Source: Desulfurococcales archaeon (GTDB lineage: Archaea; Thermoproteota; Thermoprotei_A; Sulfolobales; Desulfurococcaceae). From it: a stretch of 36,830 nucleotides of DNA. The stretch is taken from contig JALWZC010000118.1 of NCBI GenBank assembly GCA_027002875.1, positions 1 to 36,830 on the forward strand, written 5' to 3'. The notes under the pieces are model-generated. The model was not told the DNA's origin, searched no databases, and saw only the letters and a list, made by a program, of their open reading frames with translations. The position numbers were made by a program, and so were the translations under genes. Of this stretch, positions 25,313-34,006 are shown one piece after another (the first letter of the stretch is position 1; the number at the start of each line of letters is the position of its first letter).

Positions 25313-26407
25313 ATGACAAGGGTTAAACTGGAAAATGTAACCAAGATTTATGGTAAGGTTGTAGCAGTAGACCATGTATCATTCGAAGTTGAGAGCGGTG
25401 AATTATTCACTCTCCTAGGACCAAGCGGCTGCGGTAAGACGACTACTCTAAGGATCATAGCTGGATTCGAAGTACCGGAGGAGGGTAAGGTTTACTTCGA
25501 CGACGAGGATGTTACCTTCCTAAAACCCTACCGTAGAAACACCGCGATGGTATTCCAAAACTACGCGTTATGGCCCCACATGACGATCTATGACAACATA
25601 GCCTACGGATTGAGGATCAGGAAGAAGAAGCTAAAGCTCACAGAAGAAGAGATTCGGAGAAGGGTTAAATGGGCCCTAGAACTAGTAAAACTCGAGGGTT
25701 TAGAGAACAGGTATCCGTTACAGCTAAGCGGTGGGCAGCAGCAGAGGGTTGCACTAGCCCGTGCACTAGTCGTAGAACCACGCGTACTACTACTTGACGA
25801 GCCTCTAAGCAACTTAGACGCAAAGCTAAGGATCGAGATGAGGGAGGAGATTAAGAGTCTTCAGAAAAAGCTAGGAATAACAACGATCTACGTTACACAC
25901 GACCAGGTGGAAGCTATGAGTATTAGTGATAAAATAGCAGTGATGAATAAGGGTAGGTTAATGCAGTATGGTACCCCGAGGGAAGTATACTTCCGCCCCC
26001 ACTCATTATTTGTAGCAGACTTTATTGGTAGAAGCAATATCTATACTGGTACAGTAGTAGAGGTCGGCGATGAGTACGTTACTGTTCACCTAGACAGCCT
26101 CGGCTATGATGTTAAAGCAATACCTGTTAAACCGGAAGTTAAGGGTATGAAGAAGGTATCAATAGTAATTAAACCCGAGATTATCAAGCTTGTACCACCG
26201 AATACTAGGGGGGACAATGTAATAGTCGGAGAAGTAGACCTAGTAATGTTCCTAGGCGAGAAGACAGAGCTTAGGCTTAAGGTTGGAGAGGAGAAGATGA
26301 TAATCTACGTACCAAACTACCTAGAACCAGGGATTGGGGACAAGATCTGGTTCCAAGCACCGCCCGATCATGTCATTGCAATACCGGAAATACCTAGAGG
26401 AGAATAA
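25313..26407 (+). CDS. ABC importer ATP-binding protein (PotA/FbpC/MalK type)
   Basis: 364 residues; powers the importer encoded just upstream. The nucleotide-binding domain (1 to about 235) has Walker A GPSGCGKTT (36-44), the Q-loop in VFQNYALWPHM, the signature LSGGQQQR, Walker B VLLLDEPLSNLD and the switch histidine in TIYVTHDQ. The C-terminal ~110 residues form an OB/TOBE regulatory region as in MalK and FbpC (NIYTGTVVEVGDEYV onwards). All motifs are intact. Subfamily (iron, polyamine or sugar) cannot be separated by eye. It follows the permease with a 42-nt gap and ends the ABC operon. Confidence 0.95.
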   Translation: MTRVKLENVTKIYGKVVAVDHVSFEVESGELFTLLGPSGCGKTTTLRIIAGFEVPEEGKVYFDDEDVTFLKPYRRNTAMVFQNYALWPHMTIYDNIAYGLRIRKKKLKLTEEEIRRRVKWALELVKLEGLENRYPLQLSGGQQQRVALARALVVEPRVLLLDEPLSNLDAKLRIEMREEIKSLQKKLGITTIYVTHDQVEAMSISDKIAVMNKGRLMQYGTPREVYFRPHSLFVADFIGRSNIYTGTVVEVGDEYVTVHLDSLGYDVKAIPVKPEVKGMKKVSIVIKPEIIKLVPPNTRGDNVIVGEVDLVMFLGEKTELRLKVGEEKMIIYVPNYLEPGIGDKIWFQAPPDHVIAIPEIPRGE

Positions 26408-26501
26408 TAGAACCAGTATATCCTGCCCCTGCTATATCGTTACTAGTTCACTAACAGTAATGCATACATCCTTTTATTCCCCGATAGCTCGGTGGTAGTT
26501 G

Positions 26502-27107
26502 TTGAATAGGCTCGGGATGATCCGTAGTTATGCTGAGAAAATAATGGATGATTCTTTCGATCACGGGTTCCCCCACGTATTAAGGGTTAAATCGTATGCC
26601 TATATGATCGTAGAGGGTGAGGGTTTAGAAATCGATGATGAATTACTATTAGCAGGGATCTATCTACACGATATTGGTAGGAGGGTTGGGGAGCCGCATG
26701 CTTACTACTCAGCTATTCTAGCTAAGCCTATTCTAAGCCTGCTCGGATATAGCCGGGAGTTCGTCGAGAAAGTTATCAATATGATACTTTCACACAGTTA
26801 CAGCTACTCGAGAAAGTATGGGGTTAAACCGTTAACGGTTGAAGCCCGGGTTCTTAGTGATGCTGATAAACTAGATGCTCTTGGAGTAATAGGTTTTACA
26901 CGCGTAGTGTATTATTCGGCGAGGAAGGGTAGGAGTATTGAGGATACTATTAAGCACATTTATAGTAAACTGTATAACTTGGAGAAACTCCTATACTATG
27001 ATACAAGCCAGAGGATAGCCGGGCAACTAATGGAATCACTAAAGAAAACAACCAATGAACTAATAAGCGAACTCGATAGACTGGGGTTTAGAATAAATAT
27101 TGATTAA
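26502..27107 (+). CDS. HD-domain metal-dependent phosphohydrolase
   Basis: 201 residues with the full HD signature: H25 in HGFPHVLRV, H56-D57 in GIYLHDIGRR, a histidine in MILSHSYSYS, and the later aspartate in LSDADKLDALG. The final ~50 residues are helical. Such small archaeal HD proteins hydrolyse nucleotides or phosphoesters; the substrate is unknown. The start is TTG 26502 with GGTG at 26491-26494; the adjacent TTG at 26499 is also possible. It precedes the stomatin gene by about 50 bp on the same strand, so it may head that operon. Confidence 0.87.
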   Translation: MNRLGMIRSYAEKIMDDSFDHGFPHVLRVKSYAYMIVEGEGLEIDDELLLAGIYLHDIGRRVGEPHAYYSAILAKPILSLLGYSREFVEKVINMILSHSYSYSRKYGVKPLTVEARVLSDADKLDALGVIGFTRVVYYSARKGRSIEDTIKHIYSKLYNLEKLLYYDTSQRIAGQLMESLKKTTNELISELDRLGFRINID

Positions 27108-27156
27108 TGATTATAGGAATACTATACGTATAGATGCGTAATTCGAGTGGTTGGGA

Positions 27157-27999
27157 ATGTATAATGTACTGATTATACTCTTAATACTTGCACAAGCTGG
27201 TTGGGAGGAGGCACTGCCGGGTATAATATTCCTGTTGATAATACTGTTAATCTTCCTAGCAATGAGTATAAAGATTGTTAGGGAGTATGAGCGTGCAGTA
27301 ATATTCCGCCTAGGCCGGCTCCTGGGGGCTAAGGGGCCCGGAGTATTCTTCGTAATACCCTTCGTAGATAATTTTATCAAGGTAGACCTAAGGCTTACCA
27401 CTGTCGATGTGCCGGAGCAGCAGATTATTACTAGGGATAATGTTACCGTTGGCGTCGACGCTGTAGTCTATTACCGTGTATTCGATCCGGTACTAGCTGT
27501 TACGAAGGTCGAGAACTATAACTACGCGGTAATGATGATGGCTCAGACGACTCTCAGGGACATTGTTGGGCAGGTGGAGCTGGATGAATTATTGACTAAG
27601 CGTGAAGAGATCAATAAGAGGCTTCAAGCGATACTTGATGAAGTAACGGATCCGTGGGGGATAAAGGTTACGGCCGTAACACTAAAACAAGTAAGACTCC
27701 CGGAGTCGATGCTACGTGCAATGGCTAAGCAGGCTGAGGCTGAGAGGTGGCGTAGGGCTAAGATAATCGAGGCCGAGGGTGAGAAGCAGGCTTCAGCAAT
27801 ACTTGCTGAAGCGGCGAGGCAGTACGAGGAGCACCCGGCCGCTCTTAGGCTGCGAGAACTACAGACTTTGATAGAGATTGCTAAGGAGAAGAACATGATA
27901 ATAATTGCTCCAAGCAACCTAGGTAGGGAAGCAGCATTGTTCGGAACAATACTCGGCGGGGTTGAAAAGACTAGTGCCAGCCAATCGGGTAAGCAGTAG
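27157..27999 (+). CDS. Stomatin/prohibitin-like SPFH (band 7) membrane protein
   Basis: 280 residues. An N-terminal hydrophobic segment (about 1-40, including GIIFLLIILLIFLAM) is followed by the SPFH/band 7 domain (REYERAVIFRLGRLLGAKGPG, VDVPEQQIITRDNVTVGVDA, VVYYRV, TLRDIVGQVELDELL, WGIKVTAVTLKQVRLP). A charged coiled coil comes next (AKQAEAERWRRAKIIEAEGE) and then a short C-terminal tail. It forms oligomeric membrane scaffolds and, in archaea, is cleaved by the NfeD-type protease encoded next to it; that partnership is known from Pyrococcus. The start is ATG 27157 (GTGG 6 nt upstream); TTG 27151 leaves no room for a ribosome site. The nfeD gene overlaps its 3' end by 38 nt. Confidence 0.94.
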   Translation: MYNVLIILLILAQAGWEEALPGIIFLLIILLIFLAMSIKIVREYERAVIFRLGRLLGAKGPGVFFVIPFVDNFIKVDLRLTTVDVPEQQIITRDNVTVGVDAVVYYRVFDPVLAVTKVENYNYAVMMMAQTTLRDIVGQVELDELLTKREEINKRLQAILDEVTDPWGIKVTAVTLKQVRLPESMLRAMAKQAEAERWRRAKIIEAEGEKQASAILAEAARQYEEHPAALRLRELQTLIEIAKEKNMIIIAPSNLGREAALFGTILGGVEKTSASQSGKQ

Positions 28000-29323
28000 G
28001 TATATATTGTTTTTAATCATACTCGTCCTCTTATTCCTACAAGCATATACACCCGTAGTAGTTGCAGGGCCTACTTCTACGAATTACGTCGTAGTAGTCC
28101 ATGTTAACGGTGAAATAAACTACGGTACGGAGCTCAAGATACAGGAAGCACTGCAGCAGGCTGAGCAGTTAAACGCCCCTTTACTAATGATCATAGATAC
28201 ACCCGGAGGACTCGTCTCCTCGGCCATAAATATTATAAAAATGATTAAAAATAGCCGTGTACCAGTTATTGGCTACGTCTACCCGATCGGGGCATCGGCT
28301 TGGAGTGCTGGAACAATGATACTAATGGCTACACATATAGCCGCTATGGCTCCGGGAACCCATATCGGCGCGGCTCAACCAGTACTATACGATCCAACAA
28401 CCGGAGAGTATAGGCCCATTAACGAGTCTAAGATCATAAACCCCTTGATAGGTATCATAACGGGGTTAGCCGAGGATAGGGGTAGGAATACTACAGCGGC
28501 TAAACTATTCGTACTCAAAAATCTCTACTTATCTGCTGAAGATGCTTTAAAGTATCACGTAGTAGAATATATTGCCCGATCACCGGGGGAGCTTTTGCAG
28601 GATATTGATGGTGTAACTGTGAAACTGGATATAGGCGTTAACTATACGCTTCACACGGCTAATGCTCAATTAGTAGTTTATAGGAGTAGTGCGAGAGTCT
28701 TCATTGTGGATGCTCTAAGCGATCCAATAATAAACGGGTTGATAGCAACCCTAGGAGTATTGATGCTCATCTTCGGAATACTAAGCGGCCATTATTTAAC
28801 GATACCGCTAGCTATAGGGTTGATCATACTATCACTCCTAGGCTCCGGCTTCAACGTTAACGCTGTAAGCCTAGCACTACTCGTCCTCGGAGCAATAGCG
28901 CTGGGAATAGAACTATTCACGCCTGGATTCGGAATCCTCGGATTCACCGGTATAATACTGATAGCATTATCAATAGCAATGCTACCAGCACTAAACCCCA
29001 ACTACCTAGTATCTCCAGCATATCAAGCAATGCTCTTCTGGACAGGGGTAGGGATAGGGTTAGCACTAGGAGGCTTTACCGGTTTCGCGATCTATAAGAT
29101 TATCAAGGCCCGCCGCCTACCACCTAGGATAAAGACTATACCCGTTGAAACAATTGGCAGGGCAGTAGACGATATAAGCCCGGATAAGCCTGGCTTTATA
29201 TTCGTTGAGGGAGAATATTGGAAAGCTATAAGTAACGAGTTTATCCCTAGGAACTCCCGGGTTAGGGTTATTGATAAGAAGGGTCCATACCTAGTCGTTG
29301 AGAGGATCGAGGAGGAAACTTAG
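27962..29323 (+). CDS. NfeD/ClpP-class membrane serine protease (stomatin operon partner protein)
   Basis: 453 residues. Signal/anchor segment (14-32), a ClpP-like protease domain outside the membrane (about 40-235), four to five membrane helices (about 250-375), then the soluble OB-fold NfeD domain (about 385-450). The catalytic dyad by comparison with Pyrococcus horikoshii PH1510 (Ser97/Lys138) is S115 in WSAGTM and K157 in NESKIINP, with the same spacing to within one residue; GGLVSSAINI and PGTHIGAAQPV complete the fold. The known homologue cleaves the C-terminal region of its stomatin partner. TTG 27962 lies inside the stomatin gene (38-nt overlap), so translation is probably coupled; a GTG at 27974 is an alternative. 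A large surface-protein gene follows after 24 nt. Confidence 0.93.
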   Translation: MKRLVPANRVSSRYILFLIILVLLFLQAYTPVVVAGPTSTNYVVVVHVNGEINYGTELKIQEALQQAEQLNAPLLMIIDTPGGLVSSAINIIKMIKNSRVPVIGYVYPIGASAWSAGTMILMATHIAAMAPGTHIGAAQPVLYDPTTGEYRPINESKIINPLIGIITGLAEDRGRNTTAAKLFVLKNLYLSAEDALKYHVVEYIARSPGELLQDIDGVTVKLDIGVNYTLHTANAQLVVYRSSARVFIVDALSDPIINGLIATLGVLMLIFGILSGHYLTIPLAIGLIILSLLGSGFNVNAVSLALLVLGAIALGIELFTPGFGILGFTGIILIALSIAMLPALNPNYLVSPAYQAMLFWTGVGIGLALGGFTGFAIYKIIKARRLPPRIKTIPVETIGRAVDDISPDKPGFIFVEGEYWKAISNEFIPRNSRVRVIDKKGPYLVVERIEEET

Positions 29324-29347
29324 AATAATCGCTGAGGGGTGTAATGC

Positions 29348-31306
29348 TTGAGGAATATTTACATCTACGCATTGATCTTCATCCTCTTAACACCACTCCT
29401 AATTCAAGGATTAAATATGGATAACAACGTGATTATTCCAACAAAGTATTTTCCGGGACTGGTCCTTTCACCACCTCGGGGAGTCTACTCTTTTACACTT
29501 TCCAACTATACACCGGTATACGTAACGGGGTATAGTCACTATATATTAATGCTTGGTAAAACACGTGGATCTCCGGATCTCCTAGTCAAGATCATCGATA
29601 TATATAATGGTATAACCGTCAAGAAGGAGGATCTAGGATTACCGGCTAGTAGGATTAGGGGTTATCATGTATGGTCTCCATTGAAAAATAGTTTTATGCT
29701 ATTAACAATGGATACTCCAATGGGTGTTAGGGGCTTTATTTTCCGGTTCAATAAGCCCGGTATACCTATTGAACAGTTAAACAATGATATTAGGAGTGTA
29801 TTGACGAGTGATAACTATATATTTGTAGCTACGAGGGGGGAGGGATTTTTTATTATAGATAAAAACAAGACGTATAGGATTAATGATGTAGGCCTAGATA
29901 GTATCTTGAATATATACGAGTATAATGGTACGCTATTACTGATCGGTGCTGCTAGGAATGGCTCGATCGGTATAATGGGGTTAAAACAGGAAACTACTGG
30001 TTTTTTCAGTAAAGTAGAGGGTGTTACAACGAATATATCATACGAGGGTAAAGTATTCATTGATGCATACGCTGGTACAATACTAGTGGTTCATCCATCC
30101 AGCGAAGTATACGTGATCCACATAAGCATTGAGCATGGAAGGATAGCTTTAAAGGTAGTGGTTCATAGAAGGATTTATGATTCGATAAATCACCCACCCC
30201 TAATTATAGATGAATATATAGTGCATCCTACTCTAACAAACTCCTCCCTCGTAATAAACGTTTACGATCGCTATCTACACCTTGTAGCCCAGCGGCAAGT
30301 TGAAACTGGTAATCAGAATTATTGGTACTGGCCCGGTTTAGAACATAAATATCTAGTATTAAAAATACGCACGGGAGATAATGTATTTAAACTCTACACT
30401 TATACACCGGGTGGAGGCCTGGCGTTACTTAACCGTTTAAGTGGATCATCCGTTTATAGAATAGATCCGGTATTTAACGGTATGCTTTGGCTATACGTTA
30501 ACCGTACGAGGGCTAAAGGGGTAACCAAGTACTACATTCACATATCAACTATTGACACCAAATATACTATACTGTTAGGAAAAACAATCGATCCCAGAAA
30601 ATTAACGGCTTCAATAGGCGGGGGAGGAATAACAATTACAGCCCTTAATATCGAGACAACTACTATTAAGAGCGGTGGAAAGGTTAAAGTCTATAATGTA
30701 TTGTTCCGATACATTAAGGACCTTGCCGTCTTGATCCCTAGAGGGCTTACCGTAGACGTACACGTGGTGGATAATAAGAATAGGGAATATGTTTATTCGT
30801 CTATACCTCCCGGACAGCCAGTAGTTGTTTCATCGGGGAGCCTATATTTAAGGCTCGTACCTAGTAAAGGCTACACTGGATCCCCTGATAACTACGAGCC
30901 CATACATCTAAACGTTAGACCCTTATCTTTAATTACCATTGATGCTTTACAGTATAGTTCTCCTCTCATAGTTACTGGGCCCCCTGCTGAGCTGACTTTT
31001 AAACCGGCTGGCCACGGCTCTCCATTTGTATTAATACATCCCGGGGGTACGATAACGTATTATCTACCGCCGGGAAGATACGCTGTAACCATAAGGTTTG
31101 AAAACGGCGGTGTTTCATTCGCAATACTAGACCTCTCCCCAGGTGTTGAGGCTAGAATAGACTTATCCCAGCATAAGCCTGCTCCCTCCATCATCGATAT
31201 GATAATAGATAATATTATCCCGATCACGATCATAGTTATAACTATTGCCGCGGTTATGATCATAATATTCGCGATATTGACAGCAAAGATTTCGCCTCCT
31301 GAGTAA
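29348..31306 (+). CDS. Large anchored surface protein of unknown family, downstream of stomatin-NfeD
   Basis: 652 residues; not recognised. It has an N-terminal signal segment (IYIYALIFILLTPLLIQGL), about 580 residues that are strongly beta-rich with many short strands and Asn-x-Ser/Thr sites, and one C-terminal membrane helix (IIDNIIPITIIVITIAAVMI) with a short tail. The middle (about 50-390) has a repeating pattern of strands and turns that could be a beta-propeller (my impression only). Residues 400-600 look like Ig/carbohydrate-module sandwiches, with Pro-Gly turns. Unlike the other surface proteins here it has no Thr-rich stalk. The start is TTG 29348 with GGTG at 29338-29341, 24 nt after nfeD. 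Being third behind stomatin and its protease, it may be a substrate or partner of that complex; this is inference from position. Confidence 0.72.
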   Translation: MRNIYIYALIFILLTPLLIQGLNMDNNVIIPTKYFPGLVLSPPRGVYSFTLSNYTPVYVTGYSHYILMLGKTRGSPDLLVKIIDIYNGITVKKEDLGLPASRIRGYHVWSPLKNSFMLLTMDTPMGVRGFIFRFNKPGIPIEQLNNDIRSVLTSDNYIFVATRGEGFFIIDKNKTYRINDVGLDSILNIYEYNGTLLLIGAARNGSIGIMGLKQETTGFFSKVEGVTTNISYEGKVFIDAYAGTILVVHPSSEVYVIHISIEHGRIALKVVVHRRIYDSINHPPLIIDEYIVHPTLTNSSLVINVYDRYLHLVAQRQVETGNQNYWYWPGLEHKYLVLKIRTGDNVFKLYTYTPGGGLALLNRLSGSSVYRIDPVFNGMLWLYVNRTRAKGVTKYYIHISTIDTKYTILLGKTIDPRKLTASIGGGGITITALNIETTTIKSGGKVKVYNVLFRYIKDLAVLIPRGLTVDVHVVDNKNREYVYSSIPPGQPVVVSSGSLYLRLVPSKGYTGSPDNYEPIHLNVRPLSLITIDALQYSSPLIVTGPPAELTFKPAGHGSPFVLIHPGGTITYYLPPGRYAVTIRFENGGVSFAILDLSPGVEARIDLSQHKPAPSIIDMIIDNIIPITIIVITIAAVMIIIFAILTAKISPPE

Positions 31307-31348
31307 AATATTTCAAGGCGAGAGTAAGGTAAATAACTAGGTATGTAC

Positions 31349-31382
31349 AATTTAATTCCTCAATGAAAACAGTTCTATGGTG
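31349..31382 (+). promoter_or_regulatory. Promoter and ribosome-binding site of the RuBisCO gene
   Basis: AATTTAATT at 31349-31357 is a TATA-like box predicting a start near 31380. GGTG at 31379-31382 lies 9 nt before ATG 31392, favouring that start over ATG 31377. Confidence 0.45.
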
Positions 31383-31391
31383 TATAATACT

Positions 31392-32723
31392 ATGCCGGAG
31401 AAATTCGAGATATACCAGGAATTCGTGGATAAAAACTTCCAGCCGGACCCTGAGAAGCATATTATCGCGGTATTCCGTATAATACCTGCTAAAGGATTTA
31501 CTATCGAAGACGCTGCTGGTGCAGTTGCTGCTGAGAGCAGCGTTGGTACTTGGACAAGCCTTTATCCATGGTATGATCAGGATAGGATTAATAGGCTTAA
31601 GGGTAGGGCCTACTACTTCCTAAACCTAGGCGACGGATCATACCTTGTAAGGATAGCTTACCCAGTCGAACTATTCGAAGAGGGCAATATGCCGGGGCTG
31701 CTAGCAAGTATTGCCGGCAACGTATTCGGAATGAAGAGGGTTAAGGGCCTACGCCTAGAAGACATATACATGCCGAGAGAATTCCTCAAGGACTTCAAAG
31801 GTCCTAGTAAGGGGATTAAGGGTGTTCGAGACATATTCAAAGTATATGATAGACCAATCGTCGGTACAGTACCGAAGCCGAAGGTCGGCTATAGTCCTGA
31901 TGAAGTATACAAGTTAGCCTACGAGATACTGGTCGGTGGGATGGATTATATTAAAGACGATGAAAACATGACTAGTCCATCCTTCTGTAGGTTTGAGGAG
32001 AGGGCTAAGGCTATTATGAGAGCTATCGATAAAGCCGAGAAGGAGACTGGTGAGAGGAAGGTTTGGTTCGCGAATATTACTAGTGATGTTAGGGAGATGG
32101 AGAGGAGGCTTAAACTAGTAGCAGACTATGGAAACCCCTATATCATGGTAGACGTAGTCGTATCCGGATGGGCTGTGATCGAGTATATAAGGGATAAAGC
32201 AGAGGAATACGGGTTAGCAATCCACGCTCATAGAGCAATGCATGCAGCCTTCGATAGAAACCCCTACCATGGAATATCAATGTATGTACTAGCAAAACTA
32301 TACAGGATACTAGGCGTAGACGAGATACACGTTGGAACAGCAGGGGCCGGAAAACTAGAGGGTAGTAAGAGAGAAGTAATAAACTATGCGAGAATATTGA
32401 GGGAGAAACACTTCAAGCCGGAGGAAGGCGATGAATTCCACCTAGAACAGGAATTCTACCATATAAAACCAGCCTTCCCGGTGAGTAGTGGAGGATTACA
32501 TCCTGGAAACCTGCAGCCAGTGATACAGGCTCTTGGAGAAGAAATAATATTACAGGTGGGAGGCGGAGTAGTTGGACACCCTGATGGGCCTAGGGCTGGC
32601 GCTGCAGCGGTGAGGCAAGCGCTTGATGCTATTATGAAGGGTATACCGCTACAAGAATATGCTGAAACACACCGCGAGCTGAAACGTGCACTCGAGAAGT
32701 GGGGATTTGTAACTCCCGTCTAA
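31392..32723 (+). CDS. rbcL: Form III (archaeal) ribulose-1,5-bisphosphate carboxylase large subunit
   Basis: 443 residues, the size of the Thermococcus form III enzyme. Carboxylates ribulose-1,5-bisphosphate to two 3-phosphoglycerates; in archaea this normally ends the AMP/nucleoside salvage route rather than a Calvin cycle. Visible active-site blocks: AAESSVGTW, GTVPKPKVG, GGMDYIKDDENM with the lysine to be carbamylated at K188, HAHRAMHAAFDRNPYHGIS, the loop 6 segment HVGTAGAGKLEG, VSSGGLHPGN and GGGVVGHPDGPRAGAAAVRQA. All appear intact. The partner genes of that route (AMP phosphorylase, ribose-1,5-bisphosphate isomerase) are not in the window. The start is ATG 31392, because GGTG at 31379-31382 precedes it; ATG 31377 would add 5 residues. 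The 3' end overlaps the convergent phosphodiesterase gene by 4 bp. Confidence 0.97.
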   Translation: MPEKFEIYQEFVDKNFQPDPEKHIIAVFRIIPAKGFTIEDAAGAVAAESSVGTWTSLYPWYDQDRINRLKGRAYYFLNLGDGSYLVRIAYPVELFEEGNMPGLLASIAGNVFGMKRVKGLRLEDIYMPREFLKDFKGPSKGIKGVRDIFKVYDRPIVGTVPKPKVGYSPDEVYKLAYEILVGGMDYIKDDENMTSPSFCRFEERAKAIMRAIDKAEKETGERKVWFANITSDVREMERRLKLVADYGNPYIMVDVVVSGWAVIEYIRDKAEEYGLAIHAHRAMHAAFDRNPYHGISMYVLAKLYRILGVDEIHVGTAGAGKLEGSKREVINYARILREKHFKPEEGDEFHLEQEFYHIKPAFPVSSGGLHPGNLQPVIQALGEEIILQVGGGVVGHPDGPRAGAAAVRQALDAIMKGIPLQEYAETHRELKRALEKWGFVTPV

Positions 32724-33304
32724 ACAATCCATTTATCACTGCTTAAAACAGCTTTTTTCTCATAAACGCTCAGCCTTCTCCAATCCCTGCTCAACTCGTA
32801 ATGTATGGTTTTCAAATTGTTATCCAGCACTTCAACGATCATCATGCTAGGCTTCAATGAGCCCCCGCCACCGCTCCAAACACCGGTCAGGGATCCGGGG
32901 TTTATGAACAGGATTCTCCCGTCAAGACTCGTCTTTACGAATGGGTCATGGGTATGCCCGTTAAACAGTACCTTTACGTTTAGCCTCGAAGCTATCCTCG
33001 TTAACCCCCTAGTGTCTCCACGCGGGTAAACCCCGTCTCCATGGTGTACTCCAAATACTATGTCTCCAATACTGAAGCGGGCGGTTTTCGGTAATGGAAG
33101 GTAATCCATGTTTCCCCTGACAACGTAGACTTTACGGCCGAGCCCATATACCCAGTCATATACTGTTTTACCAGTGAAGTCACCAGTGAAAACAACGATG
33201 CTCCAAGGCTTACCCCCCTCGATAACTTCTCTAAGCTTATCCGGGACAGTATCCGCACGGTCCGGTATGTGTGTATCTCCAATTACGAGTATTTCAGTCG
33301 ACAA
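32720..33304 (-). CDS. MJ0936/YfcE-type metallophosphodiesterase
   Basis: 194-residue cytosolic calcineurin-like phosphoesterase. The complete metal set is visible: D10 and H12 (IGDTHIPD), D42 (VFTGDF), N65 (VVRGNMD), then VHHGDG, NGHTHDPF and the closing INPGSL. Characterised members hydrolyse phosphodiesters such as model substrates and cyclic nucleotides; the natural substrate here is unknown. It lacks any signal or stalk, unlike the two surface phosphoesterases. The start is TTG 33304 with GGTG 8 nt upstream. It overlaps rbcL by 4 bp at the 3' end (convergent) and follows the membrane-protein gene by 18 nt on the same strand. Confidence 0.92.
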   Translation of the reverse strand: MSTEILVIGDTHIPDRADTVPDKLREVIEGGKPWSIVVFTGDFTGKTVYDWVYGLGRKVYVVRGNMDYLPLPKTARFSIGDIVFGVHHGDGVYPRGDTRGLTRIASRLNVKVLFNGHTHDPFVKTSLDGRILFINPGSLTGVWSGGGGSLKPSMMIVEVLDNNLKTIHYELSRDWRRLSVYEKKAVLSSDKWIV

Positions 33305-33322
33305 AGACTAATCACCCTTTTT

Positions 33323-34006
33323 TCAGCTTTTATGGAAGCTTACTTCAAGGTATCTATTATAGTTTTTAATGACTTCTAATATTTCATTGGGGGTTAGGGC
33401 CGGGTCTATGTATAATAGGTCGCCGCTTGTATCGTAACATGTATCCTTAATATATGGATGTGGAAAGATAATCCTACCTGTGACGTAAAGGGTTTTGCCC
33501 CCTCTGCTCAGAACCCGTTTAGACTTAATTTTAACCCTAGGCTTACACTTAAACGCTCGTAGCCCACTCCTAGGCTTTACTAGTAGTAATTGGTAGCTTT
33601 TAGACTGGCTCCAAACCATTTGTCTAGTTCTCCAATGGTAATATACGACTAGGTATAATCCGTTACTAAGCATAGCAGTTAATGGTATATGGATACTTGG
33701 AATAGCCCAGTAAACAATTAAGTCTTTAAGGCTCTTGACAAGGTTTGAGAGGAATACTGAATCGCTCCTAGTAAACCTTGTCTTGTCGAGTCCTAGGATC
33801 GATAATAGGAATGAAGCAATGAAGACACCAGTACTTATAAGGACGCTTGTACCCGGTGGTAGGTAATTGGTTATCTCGCCAATAATAGAGGCTAGGATCA
33901 ACACGAGCAAGACTAGAAGGCTTGCAGACCTATAATGCTGTCTAGGAGTATAAGCAGGCTCTTTAACCCCCGGCACAACCCACCAATTACTATTAGCCTT
34001 AGTCAA
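33323..34006 (-). CDS. Hypothetical membrane protein
   Basis: 227 residues, unrecognised. Hydrophobic helices lie at about 30-48 (LLVLLVLILASIIG), 52-72 (TSVLISTGVFIASFLLSIL) and 95-122 (LIVYWAIPSIHIPLTAML to YLVVYY, possibly two helices). A basic soluble C-terminal domain of ~95 residues follows, rich in Lys/Arg and ending in a helix (TPNEILEVIKNYNRYLEV). The start is TTG 34006 with GGTG 9 nt upstream. The upstream 31-codon ORF ends inside the first codons (8-nt overlap), which suggests coupled translation if that ORF is real. The phosphodiesterase gene follows after 18 nt, so the two are probably one operon. Confidence 0.7.
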   Translation of the reverse strand: MTKANSNWWVVPGVKEPAYTPRQHYRSASLLVLLVLILASIIGEITNYLPPGTSVLISTGVFIASFLLSILGLDKTRFTRSDSVFLSNLVKSLKDLIVYWAIPSIHIPLTAMLSNGLYLVVYYHWRTRQMVWSQSKSYQLLLVKPRSGLRAFKCKPRVKIKSKRVLSRGGKTLYVTGRIIFPHPYIKDTCYDTSGDLLYIDPALTPNEILEVIKNYNRYLEVSFHKS

